From the NCBI GenBank assembly GCA_900316305.1, contig ONCM01000013.1:1-64000 (forward strand): a stretch of 64,000 nt of DNA, given 5' to 3'. This DNA is from an uncultured Bacteroidales bacterium. Its GTDB lineage: Bacteria; Bacteroidota; Bacteroidia; Bacteroidales; WCHB1-69. Under the pieces are notes generated by a model, which was not told the DNA's origin, searched no databases, and saw nothing but the letters and a program-made list of their open reading frames with translations. Both the position numbers and the translations under genes were made by a program. Shown here piece after piece: positions 52,004-61,568 of the stretch (its first letter is position 1; the number at the start of each line of letters is the position of its first letter).

Positions 52004-53140
52004 TTATTTCTTGCCGTTGTTGACATTAGCCAGCGTTTGGACAAATTGTCTGGCGCTCTCCTGCATGTGGACGAAATCATCGCCCAAAGAGGTGGTACAG
52101 TCGAGAACAAGAATGATCATGGCACTGTTCTTCTCCTCTGAGACGGTGGTCGAACTTGCCGGATTGAATTCAGTCTCTTTATCCCACGCACCAGTGCTGG
52201 TTTGCTTCCACAGTTTGATATTGTTCAAATCCGTTTGTGAGACGGGACTGCCATCCAAGTAAGTCATATTTTGGAACATGAAGGTGTAATATGCTCCTTG
52301 TGAGGCAGAAGAGGGTATAGAAGAAGCCCCTTGGGAAAAACCGTAGTATATCACATTGTCAAGCGTTCTAGTGCCGTTGGAAGTGCGACGATACGTGGCC
52401 TCGATGAATTTCGTCGAGGTGGTGGCCGACGCGACGTTGTCGAACGTGAAACGCAGACGCTGACCGTCATCATAACCGCCAGGCACATTCACGCCCAAAT
52501 TCACAGAAGTGGAGATGGAATAGAGGCTGGAGGCAATCTCGGAGAAACGTGCCATAGCCTCACTCATATTCGACACCTGAAACACATTGTTGTCGCTGCT
52601 GGAAAGCTTCCGCAAGGTCTCCATAAACTGAGCCTCGTCAGTAACATCGCTACCCTTCAACCCGATGGAATAGGCCGAAACGTTCACGCCATGTATCGGC
52701 TGATTCATGATCATGTCGTGCAAGGCATTGCGATAAGCGGTGGTACTGCCATAACCTTCCGGGTCGTATTGACTATTGGCGGTCGAAATGTTGTCCAGGC
52801 CGTCTGTGAAGGTCACCAAAGCGACATTCTTCAATTCCACAGGCTTAGGATATGCCCTCAATTTCTTCAAGGCCGTATAATCAGCATAAAACAATGCCGT
52901 GCCGTTGCCCGGAGTCAGGTTGCTGATAAAATCATTGAATTTTTGGTACGTGGAACTATTCAAGAGCGTTATGTCTTTCACGTACAACTGGTTGTTAAAC
53001 CCGATAACCCCCAAATAAATCCCCTCCTTGGCACTAGGTGTAGGCGTAGGTTGAGGCTGAACGGGGTCTTTATCGCAGGCTCCGCCCAAGATGATGAGCA
53101 AAACTGCGAAACAAAGCGGAATAATTGTTTTTTTCAACAT
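52004..53140 (-). CDS. lipoprotein with VWA-like domain
   Basis: 378 residues. Lipobox around Cys (ILGGACDKD) after a hydrophobic leader. The middle part resembles a von Willebrand A fold: GNGTALFYADYTALKKLRAYP and LVTFTDGLDNIST. The usual DxSxS metal site is replaced by VIGFNNQ, so the MIDAS is probably defective. C-terminal Ig-like strands. Anchored in the envelope; ligand unknown. Similar lipoproteins are frequent in Bacteroidales without known role. Confidence 0.7.
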   Translation of the reverse strand: MLKKTIIPLCFAVLLIILGGACDKDPVQPQPTPTPSAKEGIYLGVIGFNNQLYVKDITLLNSSTYQKFNDFISNLTPGNGTALFYADYTALKKLRAYPKPVELKNVALVTFTDGLDNISTANSQYDPEGYGSTTAYRNALHDMIMNQPIHGVNVSAYSIGLKGSDVTDEAQFMETLRKLSSSDNNVFQVSNMSEAMARFSEIASSLYSISTSVNLGVNVPGGYDDGQRLRFTFDNVASATTSTKFIEATYRRTSNGTRTLDNVIYYGFSQGASSIPSSASQGAYYTFMFQNMTYLDGSPVSQTDLNNIKLWKQTSTGAWDKETEFNPASSTTVSEEKNSAMIILVLDCTTSLGDDFVHMQESARQFVQTLANVNNGKK

Positions 53141-53168
53141 AGGATTGGTTATTAAGTTTATAAATTTC

Positions 53169-53195
53169 GAATTATGAATTATGAATTATGAATTG
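53169..53195. repeat. heptamer array, GAATTAT type
   Basis: Three GAATTAT units plus GAATTG. It encodes the last residues (FIIHNS) and stop of asd on the minus strand. Confidence 0.85.
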
Positions 53196-54155
53196 CATAA
53201 TTTGGACGGCGTTGGTGGCAGCGCCTTTGCGGAGGTTGTCGGCCACCACCCAAAGGTTCAGGGAGTTGGGCTGTGAGAAGTCGCGGCGGATACGTCCGAC
53301 GAAGACATCGTCCAAACCCTCAGCATATTTCGGCATAGGATAGACATTCTCGGCGGGCGCGTCCAACACCTTCACGCCGGGCATATTGTTCAGGAGCTCG
53401 TAAACTTCGGCGAGGTCGTAATCCTGATGGAACTCCACATTCACGGCTTCGGAATGGCCACCCGTAACAGGCACACGCACAACCGTGGAGGTGACCTGTA
53501 TATTGTTATCTCTCAAAATCTTACGAGTCTCATTCAACAGTTTCATCTCTTCGGTAGTGTAACCGTTGTCGGTGAAATTACCACCGTGGGGGAAGAGGTT
53601 CATGTCGATGGGATGCGGATAGGCGGGTTCGCAAGGCTGACCGGCACGTTCGCTCATCAGCTGATCCACGGCCTTCTTGCCCGTGCCCGTGATAGACTGG
53701 TAGGTCGCCACCACCAATCTCTTGATTTTGAAACGCTTATGTAAGGGAGCCAGTGCCATCACCATCTGAATGGTGGAGCAGTTGGGGTTGGCAATGATCT
53801 TGTCGTTCGGAGTAATGACATCACCGTTGATTTCGGGAACCACCAGCGGAATGTTCGGGTCGCTGCGCCATGCGGCGGAATTGTCGATGACCACCGTACC
53901 GACGGCGGCGAATTTCGGGGCATATTCGAGGGAGGCGGAACTACCTGCTGAGAAGATGGCGAAATCCGGTTTCTGCGCTATGGCATCCTCCACGGACACT
54001 ACGGCGACCTCACGGTCTCCGAACATCACCTTCTTTCCGACAGATTTTGAAGAGGCGGCCGGAATGAATTCGCAGTCCGCAAAACCTCTTTCAACCAACA
54101 CTTTACGCATAACTCCACCTACCAATCCGGTGGCTCCGACAAGAGCGATTTTCAT
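53172..54155 (-). CDS. asd: aspartate-semialdehyde dehydrogenase
   Basis: 327 residues. GATGLVGGVMRKVL at the start (NADP), catalytic Cys126 in NPNCSTIQM, SERAGQ-type substrate region and the HSEAVNVEF motif with the catalytic His. Reduces aspartyl phosphate on the route to lysine, threonine and methionine; dapB is in the same window. The last codons FIIHNS and TAA are three reads of the heptamer AATTCAT, so the C-terminal end is repeat-derived. Confidence 0.95.
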   Translation of the reverse strand: MKIALVGATGLVGGVMRKVLVERGFADCEFIPAASSKSVGKKVMFGDREVAVVSVEDAIAQKPDFAIFSAGSSASLEYAPKFAAVGTVVIDNSAAWRSDPNIPLVVPEINGDVITPNDKIIANPNCSTIQMVMALAPLHKRFKIKRLVVATYQSITGTGKKAVDQLMSERAGQPCEPAYPHPIDMNLFPHGGNFTDNGYTTEEMKLLNETRKILRDNNIQVTSTVVRVPVTGGHSEAVNVEFHQDYDLAEVYELLNNMPGVKVLDAPAENVYPMPKYAEGLDDVFVGRIRRDFSQPNSLNLWVVADNLRKGAATNAVQIMQFIIHNS

Positions 54156-54206
54156 AATTTTTTGATTAATCTAAAAAAAGTTATCAACAATACTTGATTT
54201 ACGCGG

Positions 54207-54214
54207 CAAAAGTA
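54207..54214 (-). promoter_or_regulatory. -7 box TACTTTTG (minus strand)
   Basis: The reverse complement of CAAAAGTA, 52 bp before the asd start. One base from the opposite-strand box at 54216. Confidence 0.75.
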
Positions 54215-54215
54215 G

Positions 54216-54223
54216 TATTTTTG
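54216..54223 (+). promoter_or_regulatory. -7 box TATTTTTG
   Basis: Exact consensus match, 27 bp before ATG 54250, back to back with the asd box. Confidence 0.75.
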
Positions 54224-54249
54224 CAAACATAAAACCTAAACAAAAAATT

Positions 54250-55980
54250 ATGAACGTAAAAACTTTGAAAGCATTGTTGCTTATTGAAATTTTTTTTGTG
54301 ATCCACAATGGGCTTCTGGGACAAACAAACTCAGAACCAAAACGTTACGACATTGTTTTTAGTGAAATAATGTCCAAGCCAACCCCACAAATCGGGCTGC
54401 CGGCGGTGGAATACATTGAGTTGCACAACCGTCTCCCCTACCCCTGCAAGCTGCAAAAATGGCGGCTCACGTTGGGAAATACCGCCAAAAACCTTCCAGA
54501 CATCACCATCGACAGTGGCGGATACGTGGTGCTTATCGCACAGAAAAACGAGGAGGCTTTTGCCCCGTATTGCGACCATCTCGTCACCCTTTCTTCGCTC
54601 TCCATCACCGATGGCGGACAGGCACTTACGCTATACAACGCCAATGGAGAAGTCATCCATTACGTGAGTTTTAAGTCCTCTTGGCACAGCGAGCAAATCA
54701 AGAAGGAAGGAGGTTGGTCGTTGGAGATGATCGACGAGGATTGGCCTTGTGCAGGTCCATGGAACTGGGACTCCTCCATTGACCCCAGCGGCGGCACGCC
54801 TGGTAAGCCTAATTCTATCCGCAACACAATGTACAACAACGATATGCCAGCGATTTCGGGAGTCACCATGGTTGACTCGGCTACGTTACGAGTCCATTTT
54901 ACCAAAACCTTGACGGAAGATGTGCTTGACAACGAAGAGCTGTTCCGGACGGAACCGTATGTCAACATCCAGAAAATTAGCGAGATGCCTCCTAACTTCG
55001 CTTCTCTTGACATCCGATTTGCAGAATCCCTGCAACCCGACCTCCGCTATCAGCTGCATCTTTCGGGTGAACTGCAAGATTGCGGCGGGAACCGCTATTC
55101 CGTACAAGAGGAGATACCGTTTGGCATTGCAGTTCCACCCGAACGGAACGATCTGGTCATCAACGAAATCCTGACCAATCCATTGGACGGGGAGGCTGCA
55201 GATTATCTGGAAATCTACAACCGCTCCGAGCATATCATCGATTTGAAAGATATCAAGGTCGGATATGGCGGGGACACCCTGCCCCAAAAAGCGATTACCG
55301 CCGCTTCGAAGGGGTGGCAGCTGCTCCCGAAAAGCTATGTGGCGCTGTGCAAACAACGTGAGATCACCCTACAGCAGTACATCTGCAAAGACGCATCCCG
55401 ATTGCTGGAGTGCGACTCGTTGCCGGACTTTGCCATCGGAAAGGGAACTATCCATTTGACAGACAGAAGTTTGCGACCGATTGACAAATTCGCTTACTCG
55501 GAAGAGATGCACTATCCCAAACTCTTGACTACCAAGGGCGTGAGTCTGGAGCGACTCTATCCGAACTTGCCCACGCAGGACGCGAGCAACTGGCGGTCGG
55601 CTGCGGAAGATGCAGGATTTGGAACTCCGGGGTACCAAAACTCCCAAAGCGGTTCCGCACTGGCAACGGACGAATTCGAGATTGTTCCAAATGTCTTTTC
55701 GCCCGACAATGACGGTTTTGAGGACTATGCAGAGATTCTCTGCACGTTCAAAGAGGAGGAGAACCGCACGACCGTCATCATCTACAACAACCAAGGATAT
55801 CCCGTCAAACATCTAACAAACAATGTGCTATGCGGAACGATGGCCCGTTTCCGCTGGGATGGAGATGACGACAAACTACAATCCGCTCCGGCGGGCATGT
55901 ATGTGGTACAAATTGAAAGCTGGAATCTGCGCTCGCAAAAGACAACACGAAAGCGTAAGGTGGTCTCTATCTATCGATAG
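54250..55980 (+). CDS. secreted lamin-tail domain protein with gliding/T9SS-type C-terminus
   Basis: 576 residues. Signal peptide (KALLLIEIFFVIHNGLLGQ). Two lamin-tail (LTD) domains: about 35-165 (FSEIMSKPTPQIGLPAVEYIELHNR) and about 305-440 (VINEILTNPLDGEAADYLEIYNRS). Between them is an Ig-like domain. The end (NVFSPDNDGFEDYAEI, VIIYNNQGYPVKHL, WDGDDD, PAGMYVVQIESW) resembles the CHU/FlgD-like C-terminal domain of type B T9SS cargo. Surface or secreted protein, perhaps binding other envelope material. The 3' end overlaps the convergent MBL gene by 14 bp. Confidence 0.85.
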   Translation: MNVKTLKALLLIEIFFVIHNGLLGQTNSEPKRYDIVFSEIMSKPTPQIGLPAVEYIELHNRLPYPCKLQKWRLTLGNTAKNLPDITIDSGGYVVLIAQKNEEAFAPYCDHLVTLSSLSITDGGQALTLYNANGEVIHYVSFKSSWHSEQIKKEGGWSLEMIDEDWPCAGPWNWDSSIDPSGGTPGKPNSIRNTMYNNDMPAISGVTMVDSATLRVHFTKTLTEDVLDNEELFRTEPYVNIQKISEMPPNFASLDIRFAESLQPDLRYQLHLSGELQDCGGNRYSVQEEIPFGIAVPPERNDLVINEILTNPLDGEAADYLEIYNRSEHIIDLKDIKVGYGGDTLPQKAITAASKGWQLLPKSYVALCKQREITLQQYICKDASRLLECDSLPDFAIGKGTIHLTDRSLRPIDKFAYSEEMHYPKLLTTKGVSLERLYPNLPTQDASNWRSAAEDAGFGTPGYQNSQSGSALATDEFEIVPNVFSPDNDGFEDYAEILCTFKEEENRTTVIIYNNQGYPVKHLTNNVLCGTMARFRWDGDDDKLQSAPAGMYVVQIESWNLRSQKTTRKRKVVSIYR

Positions 55981-56737
55981 TCGCCTGCAAACCATCGTAG
56001 CCCAAGGTCACATGCGGTGGTAGCATCTTCTCCACATCGGCGTATAGGCCCATGTGGTGGGAAGAGTGTGTCAGGAAGGCGCGTTTGGGTTTAAGGATGT
56101 CTATAAAGTTCAACGCCTGTTCGAGGTTGAAGTGGGAATAGTGCTTATCATGGTGCAACGCATTGACCACCAGCACTTCCAAACCTTGCAGGAGGGCCAT
56201 TTCAGATTCCGCCACGAAGCTAGCGTCCGTGATGTAAGCGAACGGGCCGATCCGGTAGCCTAAGATGGGAAGGGTAAGATGCCGAACTTGAATAGGCTGT
56301 ATTTCAACATTTTGGACGTAGAACTTATCATGTCGGACGGCATGGAGTTGGAATGCGGGCGCACCCGGATAGGGATGTTCCTTGAAAGCATAGTCGTAGT
56401 CCTTCCGCACGACGTTCAGTACGCGTTGCATACCGTAGATGTCCATAGGTTTCTGTCGCCGGAAATAGATAGGCCGAATATCGTCCAACCCGGCCAGGTG
56501 ATCTTTGTGCTCGTGCGTGAGAAGCACGGCATCCACATCTGTAATTCGCTCACGCAAAAGCTGTTGACGGAGATCCGGACCGGAATCAATGAGCAGGTGC
56601 ACACCATCAACCTCCACGAAAGCGGAGGTGCGCAGACGGTGGTCGCGCGGATCCGCAGAACGGCAGACCTCGCATTGGCAACCCACCACCGGAACGCCCT
56701 GTGAGGTACCTGTACCCAATAATGTAATCTTCATCAT
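55967..56737 (-). CDS. MBL-fold metallo-hydrolase, PhnP-like
   Basis: 256 residues from ATG 56737 (alternative 56734); the longer frame to 56809 would start upstream of the promoter. MKITLLGTGTSQGVPVVGCQCEVCRS is followed by the THEHKDHLAGLDDI metal motif and a late HSSHHMG segment, as in PhnP and lipoate-pathway-associated phosphodiesterases. Binds two metal ions. Likely a cyclic phosphate or nucleotide phosphodiesterase. Confidence 0.85.
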   Translation of the reverse strand: MMKITLLGTGTSQGVPVVGCQCEVCRSADPRDHRLRTSAFVEVDGVHLLIDSGPDLRQQLLRERITDVDAVLLTHEHKDHLAGLDDIRPIYFRRQKPMDIYGMQRVLNVVRKDYDYAFKEHPYPGAPAFQLHAVRHDKFYVQNVEIQPIQVRHLTLPILGYRIGPFAYITDASFVAESEMALLQGLEVLVVNALHHDKHYSHFNLEQALNFIDILKPKRAFLTHSSHHMGLYADVEKMLPPHVTLGYDGLQATIDR

Positions 56738-56759
56738 AAACGATCCGAAAAAAGCGCGG

Positions 56760-56767
56760 CAAAAATA
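56760..56767 (-). promoter_or_regulatory. -7 box TATTTTTG (minus strand)
   Basis: The reverse complement of CAAAAATA, 23 bp before the MBL start. Confidence 0.75.
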
Positions 56768-56768
56768 C

Positions 56769-56815
56769 AAAAAAAGAGAAATGGAGCCGCCCATTTCAGG
56801 CAGTTCCATTTCTCT
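56769..56815 (-). terminator. intrinsic terminator of clpB
   Basis: Minus strand: 11-bp stem AGAGAAATGGA / TCCATTTCTCT enclosing a smaller GCC/GGC hairpin and followed by seven T. It is 21 bp after the clpB stop and immediately upstream of the MBL promoter. Confidence 0.85.
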
Positions 56816-56835
56816 CTGCTTAATATTGTAGTAGC

Positions 56836-59436
56836 TTACTTTTTCTTGTAGAAGACAAACTTGCCGTCGTCCAAGGAATCGACCATGATGGTGTCGCCGG
56901 GCGCGATTTCATCAGAAAGCAGCAGCTTCGAGAGCTCGTTCATAATCTGCTTTTGGATGACTCGTTTCAGCGGACGGGCACCGAACATCGGATCGTAGCC
57001 CAAGTCGGCCAAGAGCTTCATCGCGTAGTCGCTGAACTCGATGTTCAGGTTGCGCTGTGCCAACAGACTGCGCAAGTTGTTGAGTTGCAAGTTAATGATA
57101 TCCTTGATCTCACGCTTCGACAGCGGCTGGAACATCACAATCTCGTCGATACGGTTCAGGAACTCGGGCTTCAACGTCTTCTTCAACATCTCGTTGAGTT
57201 CGGCCTTGGTTTTCTGGAAAATCTCCTCCTCGGACTGTCCGTTCGAATTGGTGTAATTCTCTTGGATGATATTCGAGCCAAGGTTGGACGTCATGATGAT
57301 GATGGTGTTCTTGAAGTCGGCCACCCTACCCTTGTTGTCAGTGAGTCGCCCGTCGTCGAGCACTTGCAGCAGCACATTGAACACGTCGGGATGTGCTTTC
57401 TCGATTTCGTCGAACAGGATCACAGAGTAGGGTTTCCGGCGCACCTTTTCGGTGAGCTGACCGCCCTCGTCGTACCCCACGTATCCTGGAGGCGAACCGA
57501 TAAGTCGGGAGACGGAGTAGGACTCCTGGAACTCGCTCATATCGAACCGCGTCATGGCCTCCTCCGTGTTGAAGAGGTACTCGGCCAACGCCTTGGCCAG
57601 CTCGGTCTTACCGACACCCGTGGTGCCCATGAAGATGAAGGAACCCAACGGTCTGCGTGCGTCCTGCAAGCCGGCACGGCTGCGGCGGATGGCGTCAGAA
57701 ACAGCGGTGATAGCCTCATCCTGACCGATGACACGTTTGTGCAATTCCTCTTCCAAGTGCAGCAGTTTCGATTTCTCGCTCTGCATCATCTTGGTGACGG
57801 GGATGCCGGTCCAGCGCGCCACCACCTCGGCGATGTCGTCGGCGGTGACTTTTTCATCGATCATGGCATTGCCATCTTGCAGTTTTTCCAGTTCTTCCTG
57901 AAGCTTAACGATCTGGTCCTCATCGTTTTTGATGAGTCCGTAGCGAAGTTCCGCCACTCGACCGTAGTTGCCCTGGCGTTCTTGGTCGGCAGCTTCCAGC
58001 TTATAGGCTTCGATTTCGTCCTTGCAGTGCTGGATTTTGTCCATAATTTCCTTCTCGCTGCGCCATTTCGTGGAAAGCGCGTTGCGTTTCTCCTGCAATT
58101 CAGCGATGGTCTTGCTCAGTTGCTCCACCTTCGCATCATCTTTCTCGATTTTCAGCGCCTCGCGCTCAATTTCGAGTTGGGAGATACGGTGTTGCACATC
58201 GTCCAGTTCTTCGGGCACGGAGTTGATCTCCAGTTTCAACTTGGCAGCGGCCTCATCGATCAGGTCGATGGCTTTATCGGGCAGGAAACGGTCGCCGATA
58301 TACCGTTGTGACAGCTCCACAGCCGCGATGATAGCCTCGTCCATAATCTTCACCTGATGGTGATTCTCATAACGTTCCTTCAGTCCACGAAGGATGGAGA
58401 TGGCGCTGTATTTGTCTGGTTCATCGATTTTTACCGGTTGGAAACGACGCTCCAAAGCCTTGTCTTTCTCGAAGTATTTCTGGTACTCGTCCAGCGTGGT
58501 GGCACCGATGGAACGCAGTTCGCCACGAGCCAGAGCGGGTTTCAAGATGTTGGCGGCATCCATGGCACCTTCGCCGGATGCGCCCGCACCCACGAGGGTG
58601 TGGATTTCATCGATGAAGAGGATGATTTCGCCGTTCGACTCGATCACCTCGTTCACGACGCTCTTCAGACGCTCCTCAAACTCACCTTTGTACTTGGCAC
58701 CGGCAATCAACGCACCCATATCCAAAGAGTACAACTTCTTGGTTTTCAGATTCTCGGGAACATCGCCGCTCACCAGACGTTGTGCCAGACCTTCGGCGAT
58801 GGCCGTCTTGCCGACACCCGCCTCACCGATCAGGATCGGGTTGTTCTTGGTACGGCGCGACAAGATCTGCAGCACCCGACGGATCTCCTCGTCACGGCCG
58901 ATGACTGGGTCAAGTTTGCCCTTCTTGGCCATCTCGTTGAGATTCTTGGCGTACTTGTTCAGCGCGTTGTAGGTTTCCTCTTGGTTCTCACCGGAAACTT
59001 TCTTGCCGTTATGCAGTTCCGCGATAGCGGCTTTCAGGCCTTTCTCCGTGACGCCAGCATCTTTCAGCATCTGAGCGGCTTGACCGCCGGCCATGAGAAC
59101 ACCGTAGAGCAGATGTTCCAGCGCCATGTACTCGTCGCCAGAGCTGTCGCAGAACATAGCGGCCTTTTGCATAGCGGTTTGCGTGGTACCGCCGAGGTAG
59201 ATTTCATTACCGCTGCTCTTGGGCAGACGGTTGATTTCGCGCTCCACCGCCTGCTTGAGCGTGGCGGGGTTGCACGACTGTTTCTTCAGCAGGAAAGGAA
59301 TGACGTTGTCATCCGTGTCGAGCATGGATTTGAGGATGTGCAGGGTATCAACCTGCTGATTCTGATTGCGCGCCGCCAACATCTGGGCATTGCCAATCAC
59401 TTCTTGGGTTTTAATTGTTAAGTTATTAGGGTTCAT
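56836..59436 (-). CDS. clpB: ATP-dependent chaperone ClpB
   Basis: 866 residues, full length. Clp N-domain (1-145), first AAA+ with [17 protein letters not shown] (Walker A), the long coiled-coil M-domain (about 400-520), second AAA+ with [14 protein letters not shown] and the C-terminal D2-small domain. Disaggregase that works with DnaK. Heat-shock regulation is likely, but no CIRCE element is visible upstream; only a Bacteroidota -7 box at 59564. Confidence 0.97.
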   Translation of the reverse strand: MNPNNLTIKTQEVIGNAQMLAARNQNQQVDTLHILKSMLDTDDNVIPFLLKKQSCNPATLKQAVEREINRLPKSSGNEIYLGGTTQTAMQKAAMFCDSSGDEYMALEHLLYGVLMAGGQAAQMLKDAGVTEKGLKAAIAELHNGKKVSGENQEETYNALNKYAKNLNEMAKKGKLDPVIGRDEEIRRVLQILSRRTKNNPILIGEAGVGKTAIAEGLAQRLVSGDVPENLKTKKLYSLDMGALIAGAKYKGEFEERLKSVVNEVIESNGEIILFIDEIHTLVGAGASGEGAMDAANILKPALARGELRSIGATTLDEYQKYFEKDKALERRFQPVKIDEPDKYSAISILRGLKERYENHHQVKIMDEAIIAAVELSQRYIGDRFLPDKAIDLIDEAAAKLKLEINSVPEELDDVQHRISQLEIEREALKIEKDDAKVEQLSKTIAELQEKRNALSTKWRSEKEIMDKIQHCKDEIEAYKLEAADQERQGNYGRVAELRYGLIKNDEDQIVKLQEELEKLQDGNAMIDEKVTADDIAEVVARWTGIPVTKMMQSEKSKLLHLEEELHKRVIGQDEAITAVSDAIRRSRAGLQDARRPLGSFIFMGTTGVGKTELAKALAEYLFNTEEAMTRFDMSEFQESYSVSRLIGSPPGYVGYDEGGQLTEKVRRKPYSVILFDEIEKAHPDVFNVLLQVLDDGRLTDNKGRVADFKNTIIIMTSNLGSNIIQENYTNSNGQSEEEIFQKTKAELNEMLKKTLKPEFLNRIDEIVMFQPLSKREIKDIINLQLNNLRSLLAQRNLNIEFSDYAMKLLADLGYDPMFGARPLKRVIQKQIMNELSKLLLSDEIAPGDTIMVDSLDDGKFVFYKKK

Positions 59437-59466
59437 ATTTTCAAAATTTAAGGGGTTAATAATTCA

Positions 59467-59550
59467 GTGAGCAGTTAGCAGTTAGTAGTTAGTAGTTAGC
59501 AGTTTAAGGGAAACGTGATAGCTAACAGCCAACAGCTAAAAGCTAAAAGC
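59467..59550. repeat. heptamer arrays, TTAGCAG/TTAGTAG then TAAAAGC type
   Basis: About five TTAG units (59471-59505), then ACAGCCA, ACAGCTA and AAAGCTA units (59520-59550). Two families in one spacer upstream of clpB. Confidence 0.85.
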
Positions 59551-59563
59551 ACGAAACTAATTG

Positions 59564-59571
59564 CAAATATA
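59564..59571 (-). promoter_or_regulatory. -7 box TATATTTG (minus strand)
   Basis: The reverse complement of CAAATATA; clpB candidate promoter, which would transcribe the heptamer arrays as leader. Confidence 0.55.
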
Positions 59572-59647
59572 TTGCCAACGCCAAAAACATGACAAATTGT
59601 CAGTAAAAGTCGATTTCTTGACATATTTAATATATTGAAGGAAATGT

Positions 59648-59655
59648 TATCTTTG
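59648..59655 (+). promoter_or_regulatory. -7 box TATCTTTG
   Basis: Exact consensus match before the CCA-enzyme gene, with a leader of 45-60 nt depending on the start. Confidence 0.7.
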
Positions 59656-59715
59656 CAGCCTCGTTGAAAAAAGGCGAGGTTGTTTACGAATCACGATCTA
59701 ATGTCTAGTGTAATA

Positions 59716-61146
59716 ATGTCATACGAGCAATATCTTACCCATCCGATATACCCGTTTGTGCGCCATGCGGCGGACGAACTGGGCTATGACGCGTACGTGG
59801 TGGGCGGTGTGGTGCGCGACATCATCATGCGCCGCCACAACACGGATATTGACATCGTGACGGTGGGCAGCGGCATCGAACTGGCACGCCACACCGCCGC
59901 ACTGATCTCGCCCGACCTCCACGTCAACGTCTATCGCAACTTCGGCACCGCGCAATTCAACTTCGAAAGCAGTGTCATCGAGTTCGTGGGAGCACGCCGC
60001 GAGTCTTACAACCGCGACTCCCGTAAACCCATTGTCGAGGACGGCACCCTGGAGGATGACCAGCTGCGCCGCGACTTCACCATTAACGCCATGGCCATCT
60101 CCCTCAACGGCGACCACCCCTTCACGCTCGTAGATCCGTTCAACGGCATCCAGGACATCGCCGACAAAATCATCCGCACGCCCTGTGACCCCGACCGCAC
60201 TTTTTCCGATGACCCACTGCGAATGATGCGCGCCATCCGTTTCGCCACCCAACTCAACTTCAATATCTACCCAGAGACCTTCGAAGCCATCCAGCGCAAC
60301 GCCGAACGCCTCGATATCATCTCCGAGGAGCGCATCATGGAGGAGTTCAACAAAATCCTGCACTGTATCCGGCCTTCCAGAGGCATCAAACTGCTCGACG
60401 AGAGCGGTCTGTTGGAACGGTTCCTGCCCGAGGTGATTGCTCTCAAAGGCGTGGAAAGCATCAACGGCAAAGGCCATAAGGACAACTACTTGCACACCCT
60501 TGAGGTGGTCGATAACGTAGCGATGAGTTCCACCAACGTCTGGCTGGTGTGGGCCGCGCTGCTCCACGACATCGCCAAGCCCGTCACTAAACGCTTCGAC
60601 CCCATCCATGGATGGTCGTTCCACGGTCACGAAGTGGTGGGCGCAAAGATGGCCTCCAAAATCTTCCATCGTTTGAAACTACCTGTCAACGAAAGACTTA
60701 AATACGTACAGAAGCTCGTCAACCTGCACTTGCGTCCCATCGCGCTGGTGGAAGACAACATCACCGACTCCGCCGTCCGACGGCTGCTTTTCGAAGCTGG
60801 CGATGACATCGACGACCTGATGATGCTATGCGAGGCCGATATTACCTCCAAAAACTCCGACAAGATCAAGCGTTACCACAAGAACTTCGAGATTGTGCGC
60901 GACAAACTGATCGAAATCGAGGAGAAGGACCGTCTGCGCAACTGGCAGCCGCCCATCAACGGTCAGGACATCATGATTGCCTTCAACCTCACCCCTTGCA
61001 GAACCATCGGCGACATCAAGGACGTAGTGTGTAACGCCATCCTCGATGGCGACATCGAGAACACCCGCGAGGCCGCCTACAAATGCATGCTTGAGGCTGG
61101 TATCAACATGGGACTAACTCCCATACCCAATCTTCCCGAATTATGA
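59716..61146 (+). CDS. cca: CCA tRNA nucleotidyltransferase, HD-domain form
   Basis: 476 residues from ATG 59716 (MSYEQYL); an in-frame ATG at 59701 is also possible. Class II polymerase core: VVGGVVRDIIMRRHNTDIDIVTVG (GGxxRD and DxD), RRDFTINAMAISL, DPLRMMRAIRFATQL. C-terminal HD domain WAALLHDIAKP. It adds or repairs CCA on tRNA 3' ends; needed here because tRNA-Val has no encoded CCA. The stop overlaps the next gene start (ATGA). Confidence 0.93.
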   Translation: MSYEQYLTHPIYPFVRHAADELGYDAYVVGGVVRDIIMRRHNTDIDIVTVGSGIELARHTAALISPDLHVNVYRNFGTAQFNFESSVIEFVGARRESYNRDSRKPIVEDGTLEDDQLRRDFTINAMAISLNGDHPFTLVDPFNGIQDIADKIIRTPCDPDRTFSDDPLRMMRAIRFATQLNFNIYPETFEAIQRNAERLDIISEERIMEEFNKILHCIRPSRGIKLLDESGLLERFLPEVIALKGVESINGKGHKDNYLHTLEVVDNVAMSSTNVWLVWAALLHDIAKPVTKRFDPIHGWSFHGHEVVGAKMASKIFHRLKLPVNERLKYVQKLVNLHLRPIALVEDNITDSAVRRLLFEAGDDIDDLMMLCEADITSKNSDKIKRYHKNFEIVRDKLIEIEEKDRLRNWQPPINGQDIMIAFNLTPCRTIGDIKDVVCNAILDGDIENTREAAYKCMLEAGINMGLTPIPNLPEL

Positions 61147-61538
61147 AAAGATCCATATACATTCTTATTCCGTTGTGCGTCCTTGTGACCCTGTTTTCCA
61201 GTTGCAAAAGCAAGAAAATGGTCATGGAGAAGCCCGACAATCTGATTAACCGCATCACGTTGGTCAATATTCTGGCGGAAAGCTACATCATTGAGAGCAC
61301 CCTGCAGTTCAGTCCAGTGGACTCCATCCCCAAGGACGAAATGGCCCGCCGTTACTACAAAGACCTATTTGATCGATATAAAATCACAAACGAGCAATTT
61401 GAGTCCTCCATTGCCTACTACGTCAGCGAGGAGAAATCCGCCGAGAAGCTCTTGAACGATGCTTCTGCGTTGATTATCAGCAAGAAAGAAGAATTGTTCG
61501 TCAAAGACACCATCTCTTCCACCAATTTTCCGTATTAA
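61143..61538 (+). CDS. DUF4296 lipoprotein
   Basis: 131 residues. Lipobox at LFSSCKSK after a short hydrophobic leader. DUF4296-type region: LVNILAESYIIESTLQFSP, DEMARRYYKDLFDRYKITNEQFESSIAYYVSEEKSAEKLLNDA. Envelope lipoprotein of unknown function, common in Bacteroidales. Translationally coupled to cca (4-bp overlap). Confidence 0.85.
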   Translation: MKRSIYILIPLCVLVTLFSSCKSKKMVMEKPDNLINRITLVNILAESYIIESTLQFSPVDSIPKDEMARRYYKDLFDRYKITNEQFESSIAYYVSEEKSAEKLLNDASALIISKKEELFVKDTISSTNFPY

Positions 61539-61568
61539 CCCGTCAAAGCATTATATTTCTTTGGAACT

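Noticed and set aside
56953-58311. 452-codon open frame on the plus strand
   Set aside because: Antisense shadow of clpB; composition reflects codon third positions of the real gene.
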